DNA from: an uncultured Bacteroidales bacterium
Lineage (GTDB): Bacteria > Bacteroidota > Bacteroidia > Bacteroidales > UBA3824
Direction: 5' to 3'
Length of the DNA stretch: 64,000 nucleotides
NCBI GenBank assembly: GCA_937877455.1
Contig: CALFIU010000017.1
Location: forward strand, 1 to 64,000
This document shows positions 45,270-54,124 of this stretch, in pieces. The notes below the pieces were generated by a model, which saw only the letters and a list, made by a program, of their open reading frames with translations, was not told the origin of the DNA and did no database searches. The position numbers and the translations under genes are program-made. The stretch's first letter is position 1, and each line of letters starts with the position of its first letter.

Positions 45270-46316
45270 TTAGTCAACAAAAGTTGCTTCTATTTGTTGA
45301 GCTTCTGTAACGTGAATTTGTTGTCCATTGTTGAAACATACTATAAACGACTGACGAAGTTTGAGTTTTTGTTCTGCTTCTTGAGCCTCAGTGTATGAAC
45401 GATAACAACCAATCCAATATTTGTAATAACCATCGCTTTCACGCTCGTCTATTGTCAAATTGCCTTTATAAAGACGACGTAGTTTGCTTGCACTCCAAGG
45501 TTTTTTGTCTGCACAGATTTGTATTCTATAAGCAAGACCCTCGTCAGGATTGTCGGATGTAACTCTGTGAGGAGCAGCGGCAAGTTGCAAAGCGGCTATA
45601 CGACGGTTTGCTTCACTTACGTATTTACCCGAAGGATACTTTGCAATATAATTTTTGTAAGCTTGTATTGTGTTGGTAGAAACCGAACTATTCCAATATT
45701 TTTGTTCTTCGGCTTCTTCTTTGTTTTTCTTTTCGGCTTGACGAACATATAGAGAAAGTGCTTGATAACAAGTTTCTCCTGCATTCTCAAATTTACCTTT
45801 TGCAGCTGCCAAATCAGTTTTTATGGTTTTATAAGCTTTTGTTTCAAGTTGTTTTGTTCCAAGGCTTCCATAAGGTTTTACCTTTGCAGAACCTTCTTTA
45901 AGCAAATTTTCTGCATCTGCCAAAAGTTGATCAGCCTCCGTTTTATCGTTAGGATAAGTAAATGTAACGTTTTCTAACACACTCTGATAAAGACCATGCA
46001 ACGAGGTATAAGATTTTTCGTAATACTTTGCTGCCTTTATGCGATTTGACTTTGCATCAACTGATTTTTTTTCTCCTTTTTTCTGCTTACCCTTTTTATC
46101 GCTGTCGAGAAATTTTGCATTAGTTTTGTCTTGAGTTTCCGCTTGAGAAACAAGTTTTTCGCCTTTTGCAATATCTTCTTGCAAACGAGTAAGTGCCTCA
46201 GCCTGTTCTTCGTTGAGATATTCGCCAAGAATATCAAACATGTCTTGACCAAAAGCTGTATTGCAGTTAAAAGCAATCATAATTGCCATGGCCACTGGGA
46301 TTATTATTCTTTTCAT
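45270..46316 (-). CDS. Secreted protein with helical repeats and C-terminal SPOR-like domain
   Basis: A signal peptide (1-23, ending AFG) leads to a Lys/Glu-rich helical region with TPR-like spacing (YYEKSYTSLHGLYQSV, AYKNYIAKYPSGKYVSEANR) and a final 75 residues reading YRIQICADKKPWSASKLRR ... YYKYWIGCYRSYTEAQE. The final part resembles SPOR domains, which bind denuded peptidoglycan at division sites (pattern Q(I)xAxK, G-Y-Y-x-YxxGxYxSxxEA). The protein is therefore probably periplasmic and linked to the cell wall. I do not know the family of the middle region. Confidence 0.7.
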   Translation of the reverse strand: MKRIIIPVAMAIMIAFNCNTAFGQDMFDILGEYLNEEQAEALTRLQEDIAKGEKLVSQAETQDKTNAKFLDSDKKGKQKKGEKKSVDAKSNRIKAAKYYEKSYTSLHGLYQSVLENVTFTYPNDKTEADQLLADAENLLKEGSAKVKPYGSLGTKQLETKAYKTIKTDLAAAKGKFENAGETCYQALSLYVRQAEKKNKEEAEEQKYWNSSVSTNTIQAYKNYIAKYPSGKYVSEANRRIAALQLAAAPHRVTSDNPDEGLAYRIQICADKKPWSASKLRRLYKGNLTIDERESDGYYKYWIGCYRSYTEAQEAEQKLKLRQSFIVCFNNGQQIHVTEAQQIEATFVD

Positions 46317-46417
46317 CGTTGTAAGTTTTTTATAGTCAATAAATTATTTTTGGTAAAAACATCATTTTTTATATGTTTTTTGGGTTGTAAAACAAAATCT
46401 TTACCAAAAAATCGCAG

Positions 46418-46448
46418 CAAAGATAAATTTAATAGTTTTCTTTACAAA
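46418..46448 (-). promoter_or_regulatory. Consensus promoter of the SPOR-like gene
   Basis: On the reverse strand TTTG (46448-46445), exactly 19 bases, TATCTTTG (46425-46418): a perfect match to the Bacteroidota consensus. Leader length is about 95 bases. Confidence 0.75.
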
Positions 46449-46460
46449 AATTATTTACAA

Positions 46461-46511
46461 AAAAGATTTTTTAACAAAACCCATAGGTTTTACCCATAGG
46501 TTTTGTTAAAA
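46461..46511 (-). terminator. Terminator of metY
   Basis: TTTTAACAAAACC and GGTTTTGTTAAAA (46469-46481 and 46499-46511) form a 13-bp stem; CCCATAGGTTTT also occurs twice here as a direct repeat. A T-rich run follows on the reverse strand. It starts 5 bases after the metY stop. Confidence 0.7.
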
Positions 46512-46515
46512 TATG

Positions 46516-47802
46516 TTAAATGGTTTTTAATGCTTGTTCAATATCTTCAAGAATGTCGGATACATCTTCGATACCAACAGAAAGACGTATCAAATCAGGC
46601 TGTACCCCTGCTGCCAAAAGTTGTTCATCAGAAAGCTGGCGATGTGTATGACTGGCTGGGTGCAACACACACGACCGAGCATCGGCAACGTGTGTTACCA
46701 TGGCTATAAATTTGAGATTGTCCATAAATTTAATCGATTCTTCGCGACCGCCTTTTATTCCAAAACTCATTACTCCGCACGAACGTCCACCGTTAAACTG
46801 CTTTTGTGCCAATCCGTAGTATTTGTTGCTTGGCAAACCGCTATAATTTATCCAAGCTATCTTGTCGTTAGAAGCAAGATACTCAGCTACTTTTTGTGCG
46901 TTTTCGCAATGTTTTGGCACACGCAAATGCAGTGTTTCGAGTCCAATGTTGAGCAAAAAAGCGTTTTCTGGAGATTGAATACTACCTAAATCGCGCATTA
47001 ATTGTGCTGTTGCCTTGGTGATGTAGGCTTTTTTTCCAAATGCTTTGCTATAAGCCAACCCGTGATAACTTGGATCGGGTTTTGTTAAGCCCGGAAACTT
47101 GTCGGCGTAATCGTCCCAATTAAAATTGCCGCTATCAACCACTGCGCCACCTACCGTAAGCGCATGTCCATCCATATATTTTGTTGTAGAATGGATTACA
47201 ATATCTGCTCCAAATTCAAAAGGACGACAATTGATTGGCGTTGCAAAAGTGTTGTCTATAATTAACGGCACACCATGACTATGAGCTATACGAGCAAATT
47301 TTTCTATATCAAGAACATTGCACGAAGGATTGGCAATAGTTTCAGCAAAAACACATTTAGTATTTGGACGAAAAGCCTTAGCAATTTCTTCTTCCGAGGC
47401 TTCATTGTCAACCATAGTACACTCTATACCAAGTTTTTTCATCGTTATAAGAAAAAGGTTGTAAGTGCCTCCGTAAATGTTTTTGCTACTTACAAAATGA
47501 TCGCCAGCTTCGCAAATATTAAACACAGAGTAAAAAGATGCTGCTTGCCCCGAAGATGTTAACATTCCAGCAACTCCGCCTTCAAGCTCTGTAATTTTTG
47601 CTGCTACGGCATCGTTGGTTGGATTTTGTAGCCGAGTGTAAAAATAACCCTCTGACTTGAGATCAAACAAATCGGCCATTTGAGCCGTTGTGTCGTATTT
47701 AAATGTAGTGCTTTGGTAGATGGGCAGAACACGAGGCTCTCCTGTTTTGGGTTGCCAACCTGCTTGAACGCAGATTGTACCAGTTTTTCTTGTATTTGTC
47801 AT
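46516..47802 (-). CDS. metY: O-acetylhomoserine sulfhydrylase (aminocarboxypropyltransferase)
   Basis: A PLP-dependent enzyme of the Cys/Met metabolism family that makes homocysteine from O-acetylhomoserine and sulfide. Seen motifs: TICVQAGWQPKTGEPRV, PIYQSTTFKYD, YFYTRLQNPTNDAVAAKITE, MLTSSGQAA, and the PLP lysine in HSTTKYMDGHALTVGG (about residue 207). A length of 428 aa and the N-terminal pattern fit MetY rather than MetB/MetC. It has its own promoter (47836-47867) and terminator and so is a single-gene unit. Confidence 0.92.
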   Translation of the reverse strand: MTNTRKTGTICVQAGWQPKTGEPRVLPIYQSTTFKYDTTAQMADLFDLKSEGYFYTRLQNPTNDAVAAKITELEGGVAGMLTSSGQAASFYSVFNICEAGDHFVSSKNIYGGTYNLFLITMKKLGIECTMVDNEASEEEIAKAFRPNTKCVFAETIANPSCNVLDIEKFARIAHSHGVPLIIDNTFATPINCRPFEFGADIVIHSTTKYMDGHALTVGGAVVDSGNFNWDDYADKFPGLTKPDPSYHGLAYSKAFGKKAYITKATAQLMRDLGSIQSPENAFLLNIGLETLHLRVPKHCENAQKVAEYLASNDKIAWINYSGLPSNKYYGLAQKQFNGGRSCGVMSFGIKGGREESIKFMDNLKFIAMVTHVADARSCVLHPASHTHRQLSDEQLLAAGVQPDLIRLSVGIEDVSDILEDIEQALKTI

Positions 47803-47835
47803 TGTTAAAAAAAGTTTTTTTTATTTTTACAACGG

Positions 47836-47867
47836 CAAAACTAATAATTATGCCTTGTTTTAGCAAA
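47836..47867 (-). promoter_or_regulatory. Promoter of metY
   Basis: On the reverse strand TTTG (47867-47864), 20 bases, TAGTTTTG (47843-47836). Start codon 34 bases further. Confidence 0.65.
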
Positions 47868-48060
47868 CAACTGAATAATAAAAAAACAATTTTACAACAT
47901 ATTAGTATAGCATAAAAAAACGCTAAAACATACAATAAAATAATCAACCTACTCAATTAGGAAAATTTAATTTAACTATTTTAATGTTTTTTAAGATTAT
48001 TGCACAAAATTTGTATTAAAATTAATTATAAAAAAAATAGTTAAACAAAACTCTTTTAAT

Positions 48061-48963
48061 ATGAAAAAATATATATTAACAGCAGCAATTGCAATGTTGA
48101 GTGTAGTATTTGGTTTTGCACAAAACGCCGAACTAAATAAAATTGATTACAAAAAATCAGCCATTGACAACGCATTACAAATAAAAGCGTTAGACAACAG
48201 ACTAAAACTTATTCAAAGCGGAAAATTCATAACCACTGAAAAAACGTATTCGGCATCTAACTACTACATCGACATACAAGAAACAACCAATTCTTTTTAT
48301 AATGCTTTTCTTAACGACCTTAAAAAAAATAAACTCACAGAAATTTACGAGAAATGCAAAATTGATAATTCCACTTGGATAAAACTAAGCGAAGCTTTTG
48401 AAACTGCAAGCAAATACTATCATACCGACAGCAAATACAACGAATATCCAGTAGTAAACATAACAAAAGAATCGGCAGAACTATTTTGCCAATGGCTTAC
48501 AAACGTATATGCTGCAAGCACTGCCACAAAATACAAAAACGCAATATTCGCATTGCCAACCGAAGAAGAATGGCTTGTTGCGGCAGCTGGCGGAATAGAA
48601 AATACTATTTATCCTTGGGAAGGCAAATTTTTGCACAACAAAAAAGGTGAACTGATGGCCAATTTCCGTGTGGCTGGTGAAGAAAACATCAGAATAAACC
48701 CAAATACTGGAAATATAGAAGTTCTTGACAACAACGTATTATACCAATCTTCACCTGTTCCTGTAAAAAGCTTTACACCAAACAATTATGGAATTTATCA
48801 AATGAGTGGCAACGTTGCCGAACTCACTTCTGATGGAAAAGTAAAAGGCGGAAGTTGGCATAGTTATGGCTATTATATGCAACTTGCAGCCGAGGACATT
48901 CCTGGCGAAAATACACAACCTAACCCATTTACAGGTTTTAGAGTGATAATGCATGTAAAATAA
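48061..48963 (+). CDS. Secreted formylglycine-generating-enzyme-like (SUMF1-type) protein
   Basis: A signal peptide ends VFGFAQ (residue 20). The rest matches the SUMF1/FGE fold: YYIDIQETTNSFYNAFLN, YPVVNITKESAELFCQWL, ALPTEEEWLVAAAGG, NNYGIYQMSGNVAELTSDG, VKGGSWHS, TGFRVIMHVK. The redox cysteines of true sulfatase-activating enzymes are not visible, so it is probably a non-catalytic member. In Bacteroidota such proteins include type IX/gliding components (GldJ/GldK-like), but this one is shorter and lacks a lipobox. Location is outside the cytoplasm; function unknown. Confidence 0.75.
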   Translation: MKKYILTAAIAMLSVVFGFAQNAELNKIDYKKSAIDNALQIKALDNRLKLIQSGKFITTEKTYSASNYYIDIQETTNSFYNAFLNDLKKNKLTEIYEKCKIDNSTWIKLSEAFETASKYYHTDSKYNEYPVVNITKESAELFCQWLTNVYAASTATKYKNAIFALPTEEEWLVAAAGGIENTIYPWEGKFLHNKKGELMANFRVAGEENIRINPNTGNIEVLDNNVLYQSSPVPVKSFTPNNYGIYQMSGNVAELTSDGKVKGGSWHSYGYYMQLAAEDIPGENTQPNPFTGFRVIMHVK

Positions 48964-48984
48964 GCATTAAGACAACAAAATCAT

Positions 48985-49048
48985 AAAAATAACCCATTCT
49001 ACGGGTTTCAAAATAAATTTGTTGACCGTAGAAATGGGTTATTTTTTT
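48985..49048 (+). terminator. Terminator of the FGE-like gene
   Basis: AAAAATAACCCATTCTACGG pairs with CCGTAGAAATGGGTTATTTT (one extra A bulge) followed by T residues, 25 bases after the stop. Confidence 0.85.
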
Positions 49049-49207
49049 ATTTACTGATTAAACCAAATAAAACACAGCGCATTTAAGATTTAAGAAAACA
49101 TTACAAAAAAAATACAAATTAGTAGCGAAGAAACATAAAAATTTAACACATATTTTTTTACAACAACAAAAAAAATTATCTTTATGCCGTAAAAAGTAGC
49201 CAAGCAA

Positions 49208-50257
49208 ATGAAAAAAAACACTCCTGCAACCATAAAAGACATAGCCAAAAAACTTGGAGTATCAGCGTCAACAGTTTCGCGAGCTTTAAAAGACCACCCA
49301 GACATTAGCCAAGAAACTCGTGAACTTGTAAAAAAAACAGCCCAAGAACTTGACTATCAACCAAACTCACTCGCTTTAGGGCTACATAGCGGCAAAAGCA
49401 ATATCATAGGAGTGGTTATTCCACAAATAAAGCATCACTTTTTTTCGGCTGTTATCAGCGGCATTGAGGAATGTGCTCGACAAGCTGGCTACAACGTAAT
49501 GATTTGCCAAAGCAACGAAAGTTTTGAACGTGAAGTCAGCAACATAAAAACTCTCGTATCGCTACGTGTTGATGGAATACTAATTTCAATAACTAAAGAA
49601 ACCAAAAGTTATGATCACTTATTTAATGTGATGAATCGCAAAATGCCAATTGTTTTCTTCGATCGTCCACCACACGCCACTCTTTGCGACCGTTGTATAA
49701 TCGACGACTACGCAGCAGCGTATGCAGCCGTAGAACACCTCATCTCAATAGGTAGAAAAAACATAATTCATTTTTCAGGTCCCGACAACGTTCGCATTGG
49801 CGCAGACAGAAAACGCGGTTTTATTGACGCTATGAAACGCCACAAAATCTACAAAGGAGATGAACAAATTTTTAAATGCGACAAATTTGGTGAGGCAGTA
49901 AAAATTGTTGAAAATTTTTGCAAAACAGATAACATTCCTGAAGCTATATTTGCCGTAAACGATATGACAGCCATTGGTGCGATAACTTCGTTTACAAAAA
50001 ACGGCGTAAAAATTCCAGAACAAGTTGCTGTTGCTGGGTTTACAAACGGACTAATTTCTCAAGTTACAACACCACAACTAACAACAATAGACCAAAACGG
50101 CTCGCTTATAGGTCAAAAAGCCACAAACCTACTTATTAAACGTATTGAAACTCAAATTTTTGAACCCTTTGAAACCGTTATAGTTCCAACCAAACTAATT
50201 GTTAGAGGTTCTACTGTTAAAGATGCCGAGACGGAAATAGGAGATTTGGGATTTTAA
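49208..50257 (+). CDS. LacI/GalR-family transcriptional regulator
   Basis: The N-terminal helix-turn-helix reads TIKDIAKKLGVSASTVSRAL with hinge LDYQPNSLALGL, then a periplasmic-binding-protein-like sugar domain (NIIGVVIPQIKHHFF, VDGILISITKET, PIVFFDRPP, AVNDMTAIGAI, TTPQLTTIDQ). Length 349 aa is typical. It binds an operator and responds to a sugar or related ligand. No carbohydrate gene is adjacent; the SusC/SusD locus is about 9 kb away. A near-consensus TATCTTTA is at 49177-49184. The repeated motif just downstream (50277-50351) could be its operator but is not proven. Confidence 0.92.
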   Translation: MKKNTPATIKDIAKKLGVSASTVSRALKDHPDISQETRELVKKTAQELDYQPNSLALGLHSGKSNIIGVVIPQIKHHFFSAVISGIEECARQAGYNVMICQSNESFEREVSNIKTLVSLRVDGILISITKETKSYDHLFNVMNRKMPIVFFDRPPHATLCDRCIIDDYAAAYAAVEHLISIGRKNIIHFSGPDNVRIGADRKRGFIDAMKRHKIYKGDEQIFKCDKFGEAVKIVENFCKTDNIPEAIFAVNDMTAIGAITSFTKNGVKIPEQVAVAGFTNGLISQVTTPQLTTIDQNGSLIGQKATNLLIKRIETQIFEPFETVIVPTKLIVRGSTVKDAETEIGDLGF

Positions 50258-50276
50258 TATACTCTCATTAAGCGAA

Positions 50277-50351
50277 TTTGATACAAAAACACATCATTTT
50301 GATACAAAAACATAATCCAAAATAAACCGTCCTAAATATCTTTGTATCAAA
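50277..50351 (+). promoter_or_regulatory. Promoter with three copies of a TTTGATACAAA motif
   Basis: TTTGATACAAAAACA occurs at 50277-50291 and 50298-50312, start-to-start distance 21 bases. The reverse form TTTGTATCAAA is at 50341-50351, overlapping the -7 element TATCTTTG (50337-50344). The spacing is two and about four turns of the helix, suggesting regulator binding on one face and over the promoter of the DUF3237 gene. Confidence 0.55.
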
Positions 50352-50389
50352 ATAAATAGAAAAATTTACCACATAAAATTTTAAAAAAA

Positions 50390-50878
50390 ATGAAAAAAAT
50401 AATTTTTATTTTTTTTGTGCTAACATTAGTACAAAAAGCCTTTTCGCAAACTCCCCCACCCCAACCAGAATTGGAATTTGCTATGCAATTGCGTGTAAAA
50501 ATAGACGCTCCATATTCTTGCGAAAACACTCCCAACGGCACACGAACTATAATACCAATAACAGGGGGCGAATTTTCTGGCCCTAAAATCAAAGGAATTG
50601 TAATAAACGGAGGTGCCGACTACCAAATGTCTAACGGCAATCGTACAACTCTTGAAGCGATATATTGTATAAAAACCGACGACAACATAATAATTCACGT
50701 TCGCAACTGCGGAATAATCTATACCGACAAAAACGAATTTTATTTTAAAGCCGCACCAAAATTTGAAGCACCTCAAAACAGCAAATACAATTGGCTAAAC
50801 AACGCCATTTTTGTATGTTCACCCTCAAACGAACAAATGCAAGGAGGCATAATACTCAACGTTTGGAAAGTAAAATAA
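50390..50878 (+). CDS. Secreted DUF3237 protein
   Basis: A 162-residue protein with a signal peptide (ending AFSQ, residue 20). The mature part fits DUF3237: LEFAMQLRVKIDAPYSC, GTRTIIPITGGEFSGPKIKG, INGGADYQMSNGNRTTLEA, YWL-type NWLNNAIFVCSP, and a final strand NVWKVK. The family is a beta-barrel of unknown function; most members are cytoplasmic, so a signal peptide here is worth noting. The gene stands alone behind a promoter with repeated operator-like motifs. Confidence 0.8.
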   Translation: MKKIIFIFFVLTLVQKAFSQTPPPQPELEFAMQLRVKIDAPYSCENTPNGTRTIIPITGGEFSGPKIKGIVINGGADYQMSNGNRTTLEAIYCIKTDDNIIIHVRNCGIIYTDKNEFYFKAAPKFEAPQNSKYNWLNNAIFVCSPSNEQMQGGIILNVWKVK

Positions 50879-51041
50879 AATTATAAAACACAGAGCAAAA
50901 TATCATTGAATTAGATTCAAAGATTTATGTGTGTTACGTAATTAAAAACATCTGCGAAAGTTAAGTTTTCTATATTTGACAACAAGACAAAATGTTAAAT
51001 AAAATTAACAAAAGAAATCCACACCCCAAATCGAATGATGA

Positions 51042-51068
51042 GTAGGGGCGGACCTGCGTATCCACCCG
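51042..51068. repeat. GC-rich dispersed-repeat-like fragment
   Basis: GTAGGGGCGGACCTGCG followed by TATCCACCC stands out from its AT-rich surroundings and can fold as an imperfect hairpin (GGGxGGAx with xTCCxCCC). It resembles short intergenic repeats seen in multiple copies in Bacteroidota genomes; only one copy lies in this window. Confidence 0.4.
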
Positions 51069-51139
51069 TTTAAACGAAATTGCCGTGAGAAATCCATTTG
51101 TTTTTTAGCAATTTCTATTTTTAGAAAAAAAAACTTTTT

Positions 51140-51147
51140 TATATTTG
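51140..51147 (+). promoter_or_regulatory. -7 element of tex
   Basis: TATATTTG matches TAnnTTTG, 27 bases before the ATG at 51174. Confidence 0.45.
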
Positions 51148-51173
51148 CCGATAGAAACACAAGAAAAAACAAT

Positions 51174-53303
51174 ATGGACGAAAAGTACATAAAACTTATT
51201 GCCGATAAACTCGGAATAAGAGAAATACAGGTAAAAAATACAGCATTTTTGTTCTCTCAAGGAGCAACAGTGCCATTTATAAGCCGTTATCGCAAAGAGG
51301 CCACAGGAACGCTTAACGAAGTGCAAGTGGCACAAATAAAAGACGAAATCAAACGCTTTGAAGACCTTGACAAACGCAAGGCTTCAATAATAGAAAGTAT
51401 AGAAAAACAGGAAAAAATGACTCCCGAGTTGCACAAAGCCATTGACGATGCAGTGGATATAACCGTACTCGAAGACCTATACTTGCCATACAAACAAAAA
51501 AAGAAAACTCGAGCTACAATGGCAAAAGAAAAAGGATTGGAACCATTGGCAACACTAATACTTACACAAAAAAATTTCAATCCATTAACCGATGCCGAAA
51601 AATTTATCAACGATAAAGTAGCCAACATAGACGAAGCATTACAAGGAGCTCGCGACATAATAGCCGAAACAATAAACGAAAACGTAGAAGCAAGAAACCG
51701 TATCCGAAATCTTTTTAACCGCGAGGCAATAATTACATCGCGACTTGTAAAAGGCAAAGAAGAAGAAGGACAAAAATTTCGCGATTACTTTGAATACGAC
51801 GAAAAACTATCGCGCATACCCGCACATAGACTAATGGCAATGATGCGTGGGGCAAACGAAGGAATTTTAAAAGTGGGTATAGCTCCCGACGAACAAAACG
51901 CAATTGAAATACTCAACCGAACATTTGTAAAATCAAAAGGCGAAGTAGGTCGACAAATACAAATGGCAGCAGAAGATAGCTACAAACGATTAATGCAACC
52001 ATCAATAGAAACCGAGTTTAACAACCTCGCCAAAGAAAAAGCCGACCAAGAAGCTATTAGCGTTTTTGCCGAAAACCTTCGCAACTTGCTCTTGGCATCT
52101 CCATTGGGCAAAAAAAGAATACTTGCACTCGACCCCGGATTTCGCACTGGCTGCAAACTCGTATGCCTAAACGAACAAGGCAATCTACTCCACAACGAAG
52201 CAATATATCCTCATAGCGGTACAAAAGAAGCTTTTGAAGCTATGAAAAAAGTAACCACACTTGTGGAACAATACAAAATTGACGTAATAGCAATCGGTAA
52301 CGGAACTGCAAGCCGCGAAACCGAACGATTTGTCAAAAAAATAAGATTCAACAAAGACATCAACGTTTATATGGTAAACGAAAGTGGTGCATCAATATAT
52401 TCAGCATCAGAAGTGGCTCGCGAAGAATTTCCAAACTACGACATCACTGTTCGTGGTGCTGTGTCAATTGGTCGCCGTCTTCTCGACCCCCTTGCCGAAC
52501 TTGTAAAAATTGACCCAAAATCCATAGGAGTTGGTCAATATCAACACGATGTAAACCAAACAAAACTAAAAGAAAGCCTTGACGATGTGGTAGTTAGTTG
52601 TGTCAACCAAGTGGGCGTAAACGTAAACACTGCTTCAAAACACTTATTAACATACGTTTCGGGTTTAGGACCAACGTTGGCAAAAAACATTGTTGATTAC
52701 AGAACAGAAAACGGACCTTTCACCAACAGAAACCAATTAAAAAAAGTGCCACGCATGGGCGAAAAAGCTTTTGAACAATGCGCTGGCTTTTTAAGAATTG
52801 ATAACCCCGACAACCCATTAGACAATTCGGCCGTTCACCCAGAAAAATACTACATAGTAAACAAAATGGCCGAAGATTTAAAATGTACAGTTTCAGACCT
52901 CATGGCTGATGCCTCGCTTCGCAAAAAAATTGACATAAAAAAATATGCCGACGATAAAACCGGAATACCAACACTCACCGACATAATGTCGGAGTTAGAA
53001 AAACCAGGTCGCGACCCACGCGGTGTATTCAACCCACCATCGTTTGAACAAAACGTAGAAAAAATCACCGACCTAAAAGAAGGCATGGAACTAACAGGAA
53101 TAGTAACCAACGTTACTAATTTTGGTGCATTTGTAGATTTGGGCGTACATGTAAGTGGACTTATTCACGTATCACAACTCGGTGGCACGAGAAAAAATCC
53201 CGTTAATCCATCGTCTGTTCTAAAAATAAACCAACCAGTAAAAGTAAAAGTAATTTCACTTGACATTGATAGAAACAGAATAGGACTTGGATTGGTAAAA
53301 TAA
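51174..53303 (+). CDS. tex: Tex-family RNA-binding transcription accessory protein
   Basis: A 709-residue nucleic-acid-binding protein with the full Tex order: Tex_N helical domain (1-190; LYLPYKQKKKTRATMAKEKG), YqgF-like RNase H fold (about 318-450; RILALDPGFRTGCKLVC), helix-hairpin-helix region (about 485-560; SGLGPTLAKNIVDYRTENGP), and C-terminal S1 domain (about 635-709; GIVTNVTNFGAFVDLGVHVS). Tex acts with RNA polymerase and RNA metabolism and is widely conserved. It has its own promoter and terminator. Confidence 0.95.
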   Translation: MDEKYIKLIADKLGIREIQVKNTAFLFSQGATVPFISRYRKEATGTLNEVQVAQIKDEIKRFEDLDKRKASIIESIEKQEKMTPELHKAIDDAVDITVLEDLYLPYKQKKKTRATMAKEKGLEPLATLILTQKNFNPLTDAEKFINDKVANIDEALQGARDIIAETINENVEARNRIRNLFNREAIITSRLVKGKEEEGQKFRDYFEYDEKLSRIPAHRLMAMMRGANEGILKVGIAPDEQNAIEILNRTFVKSKGEVGRQIQMAAEDSYKRLMQPSIETEFNNLAKEKADQEAISVFAENLRNLLLASPLGKKRILALDPGFRTGCKLVCLNEQGNLLHNEAIYPHSGTKEAFEAMKKVTTLVEQYKIDVIAIGNGTASRETERFVKKIRFNKDINVYMVNESGASIYSASEVAREEFPNYDITVRGAVSIGRRLLDPLAELVKIDPKSIGVGQYQHDVNQTKLKESLDDVVVSCVNQVGVNVNTASKHLLTYVSGLGPTLAKNIVDYRTENGPFTNRNQLKKVPRMGEKAFEQCAGFLRIDNPDNPLDNSAVHPEKYYIVNKMAEDLKCTVSDLMADASLRKKIDIKKYADDKTGIPTLTDIMSELEKPGRDPRGVFNPPSFEQNVEKITDLKEGMELTGIVTNVTNFGAFVDLGVHVSGLIHVSQLGGTRKNPVNPSSVLKINQPVKVKVISLDIDRNRIGLGLVK

Positions 53304-53307
53304 AAAT

Positions 53308-53357
53308 AAAAAACACGGAAAGCAACAAAAAAATTATCTGCTTTTCGTGTTTTTTTT
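53308..53357 (+). terminator. Terminator of tex
   Basis: AAAAAACACGGAAAGCA pairs with TGCTTTTCGTGTTTTTT (one G-T pair), 14-base loop, then T residues. Confidence 0.85.
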
Positions 53358-53440
53358 AGTATAAATACATAAAAAAAACATTAAAATTTCCTCTAAAATT
53401 TACACTTTTTTCATTAAAAATTAGGAAATAATAACTCAAA

Positions 53441-54118
53441 ATGGAAATTATTTACGAAGACAACCACATAATAATTGTCAACAAAACCGTAAACGAAATT
53501 GTACAAGGCGACAAAACAGGCGATAAACCGCTGTTAGACACCGTAAAAGCATACATAAAAGAAAAACATAACAAACCCGGCGAAGTTTTTCTCGGATTGC
53601 CACATCGACTCGACCGCCCCACAAGCGGCATTGTGGTGTTTGCACGCACAAGCAAAGCCTTAACACGACTTAACGAAATGTTTCGCAACGGCGATGTTCA
53701 CAAAATATATTGGGCAATAACCGCCACAAAACCACAACAAAACGAAGGCAAACTATCTGATATGTTGATACGAAACGAAAAACAAAACAAATCGTATGTA
53801 ACACATAACAACACAAAAAATGCCAAAAAAGCCGAACTCGAATATAAAATAATTGCACACAGCGACAGATATTTTCTTTGGCAAATAAAACTACTAACTG
53901 GTCGCCACCACCAAATTCGCTGCCAACTATCAAACATTGGTTGTGCTATAAAAGGCGATTTAAAATACGGATACCCACGTAGCAATCCCGACGGAGGAAT
54001 ATGCCTACACGCTCGCAACATAAGTTTTATTCACCCCGTAAGCAAAAAAGAAATAACGGTAACAGCACAACCGCCAAACGACAATCTTTGGAATTTTTTT
54101 GTTGAAAATAATAAATAA
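53441..54118 (+). CDS. Short RluA-family RNA pseudouridine synthase
   Basis: A 225-residue catalytic domain without an S4 domain: YEDNHIIIVNKTVNEIVQGD, catalytic Asp in PHRLDRPTSGIVVFAR, KIYWAI, LLTGRHHQIRCQLSNIG and GDLKYGYP. This length and pattern fit a Bacteroidota subgroup usually annotated as RNA pseudouridine synthase. The usual Pro after NK (NKPAG) is Thr-Val here, a minor departure. The target base is unknown. The helicase gene starts 6 bases later, so they may share a transcript. Confidence 0.9.
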   Translation: MEIIYEDNHIIIVNKTVNEIVQGDKTGDKPLLDTVKAYIKEKHNKPGEVFLGLPHRLDRPTSGIVVFARTSKALTRLNEMFRNGDVHKIYWAITATKPQQNEGKLSDMLIRNEKQNKSYVTHNNTKNAKKAELEYKIIAHSDRYFLWQIKLLTGRHHQIRCQLSNIGCAIKGDLKYGYPRSNPDGGICLHARNISFIHPVSKKEITVTAQPPNDNLWNFFVENNK

Positions 54119-54124
54119 CAAAAA

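Noticed and set aside
51042..51068. tRNA or other structured RNA
   Set aside because: The GC-rich segment is too short and lacks a cloverleaf or T-loop sequence; better explained as a dispersed repeat.
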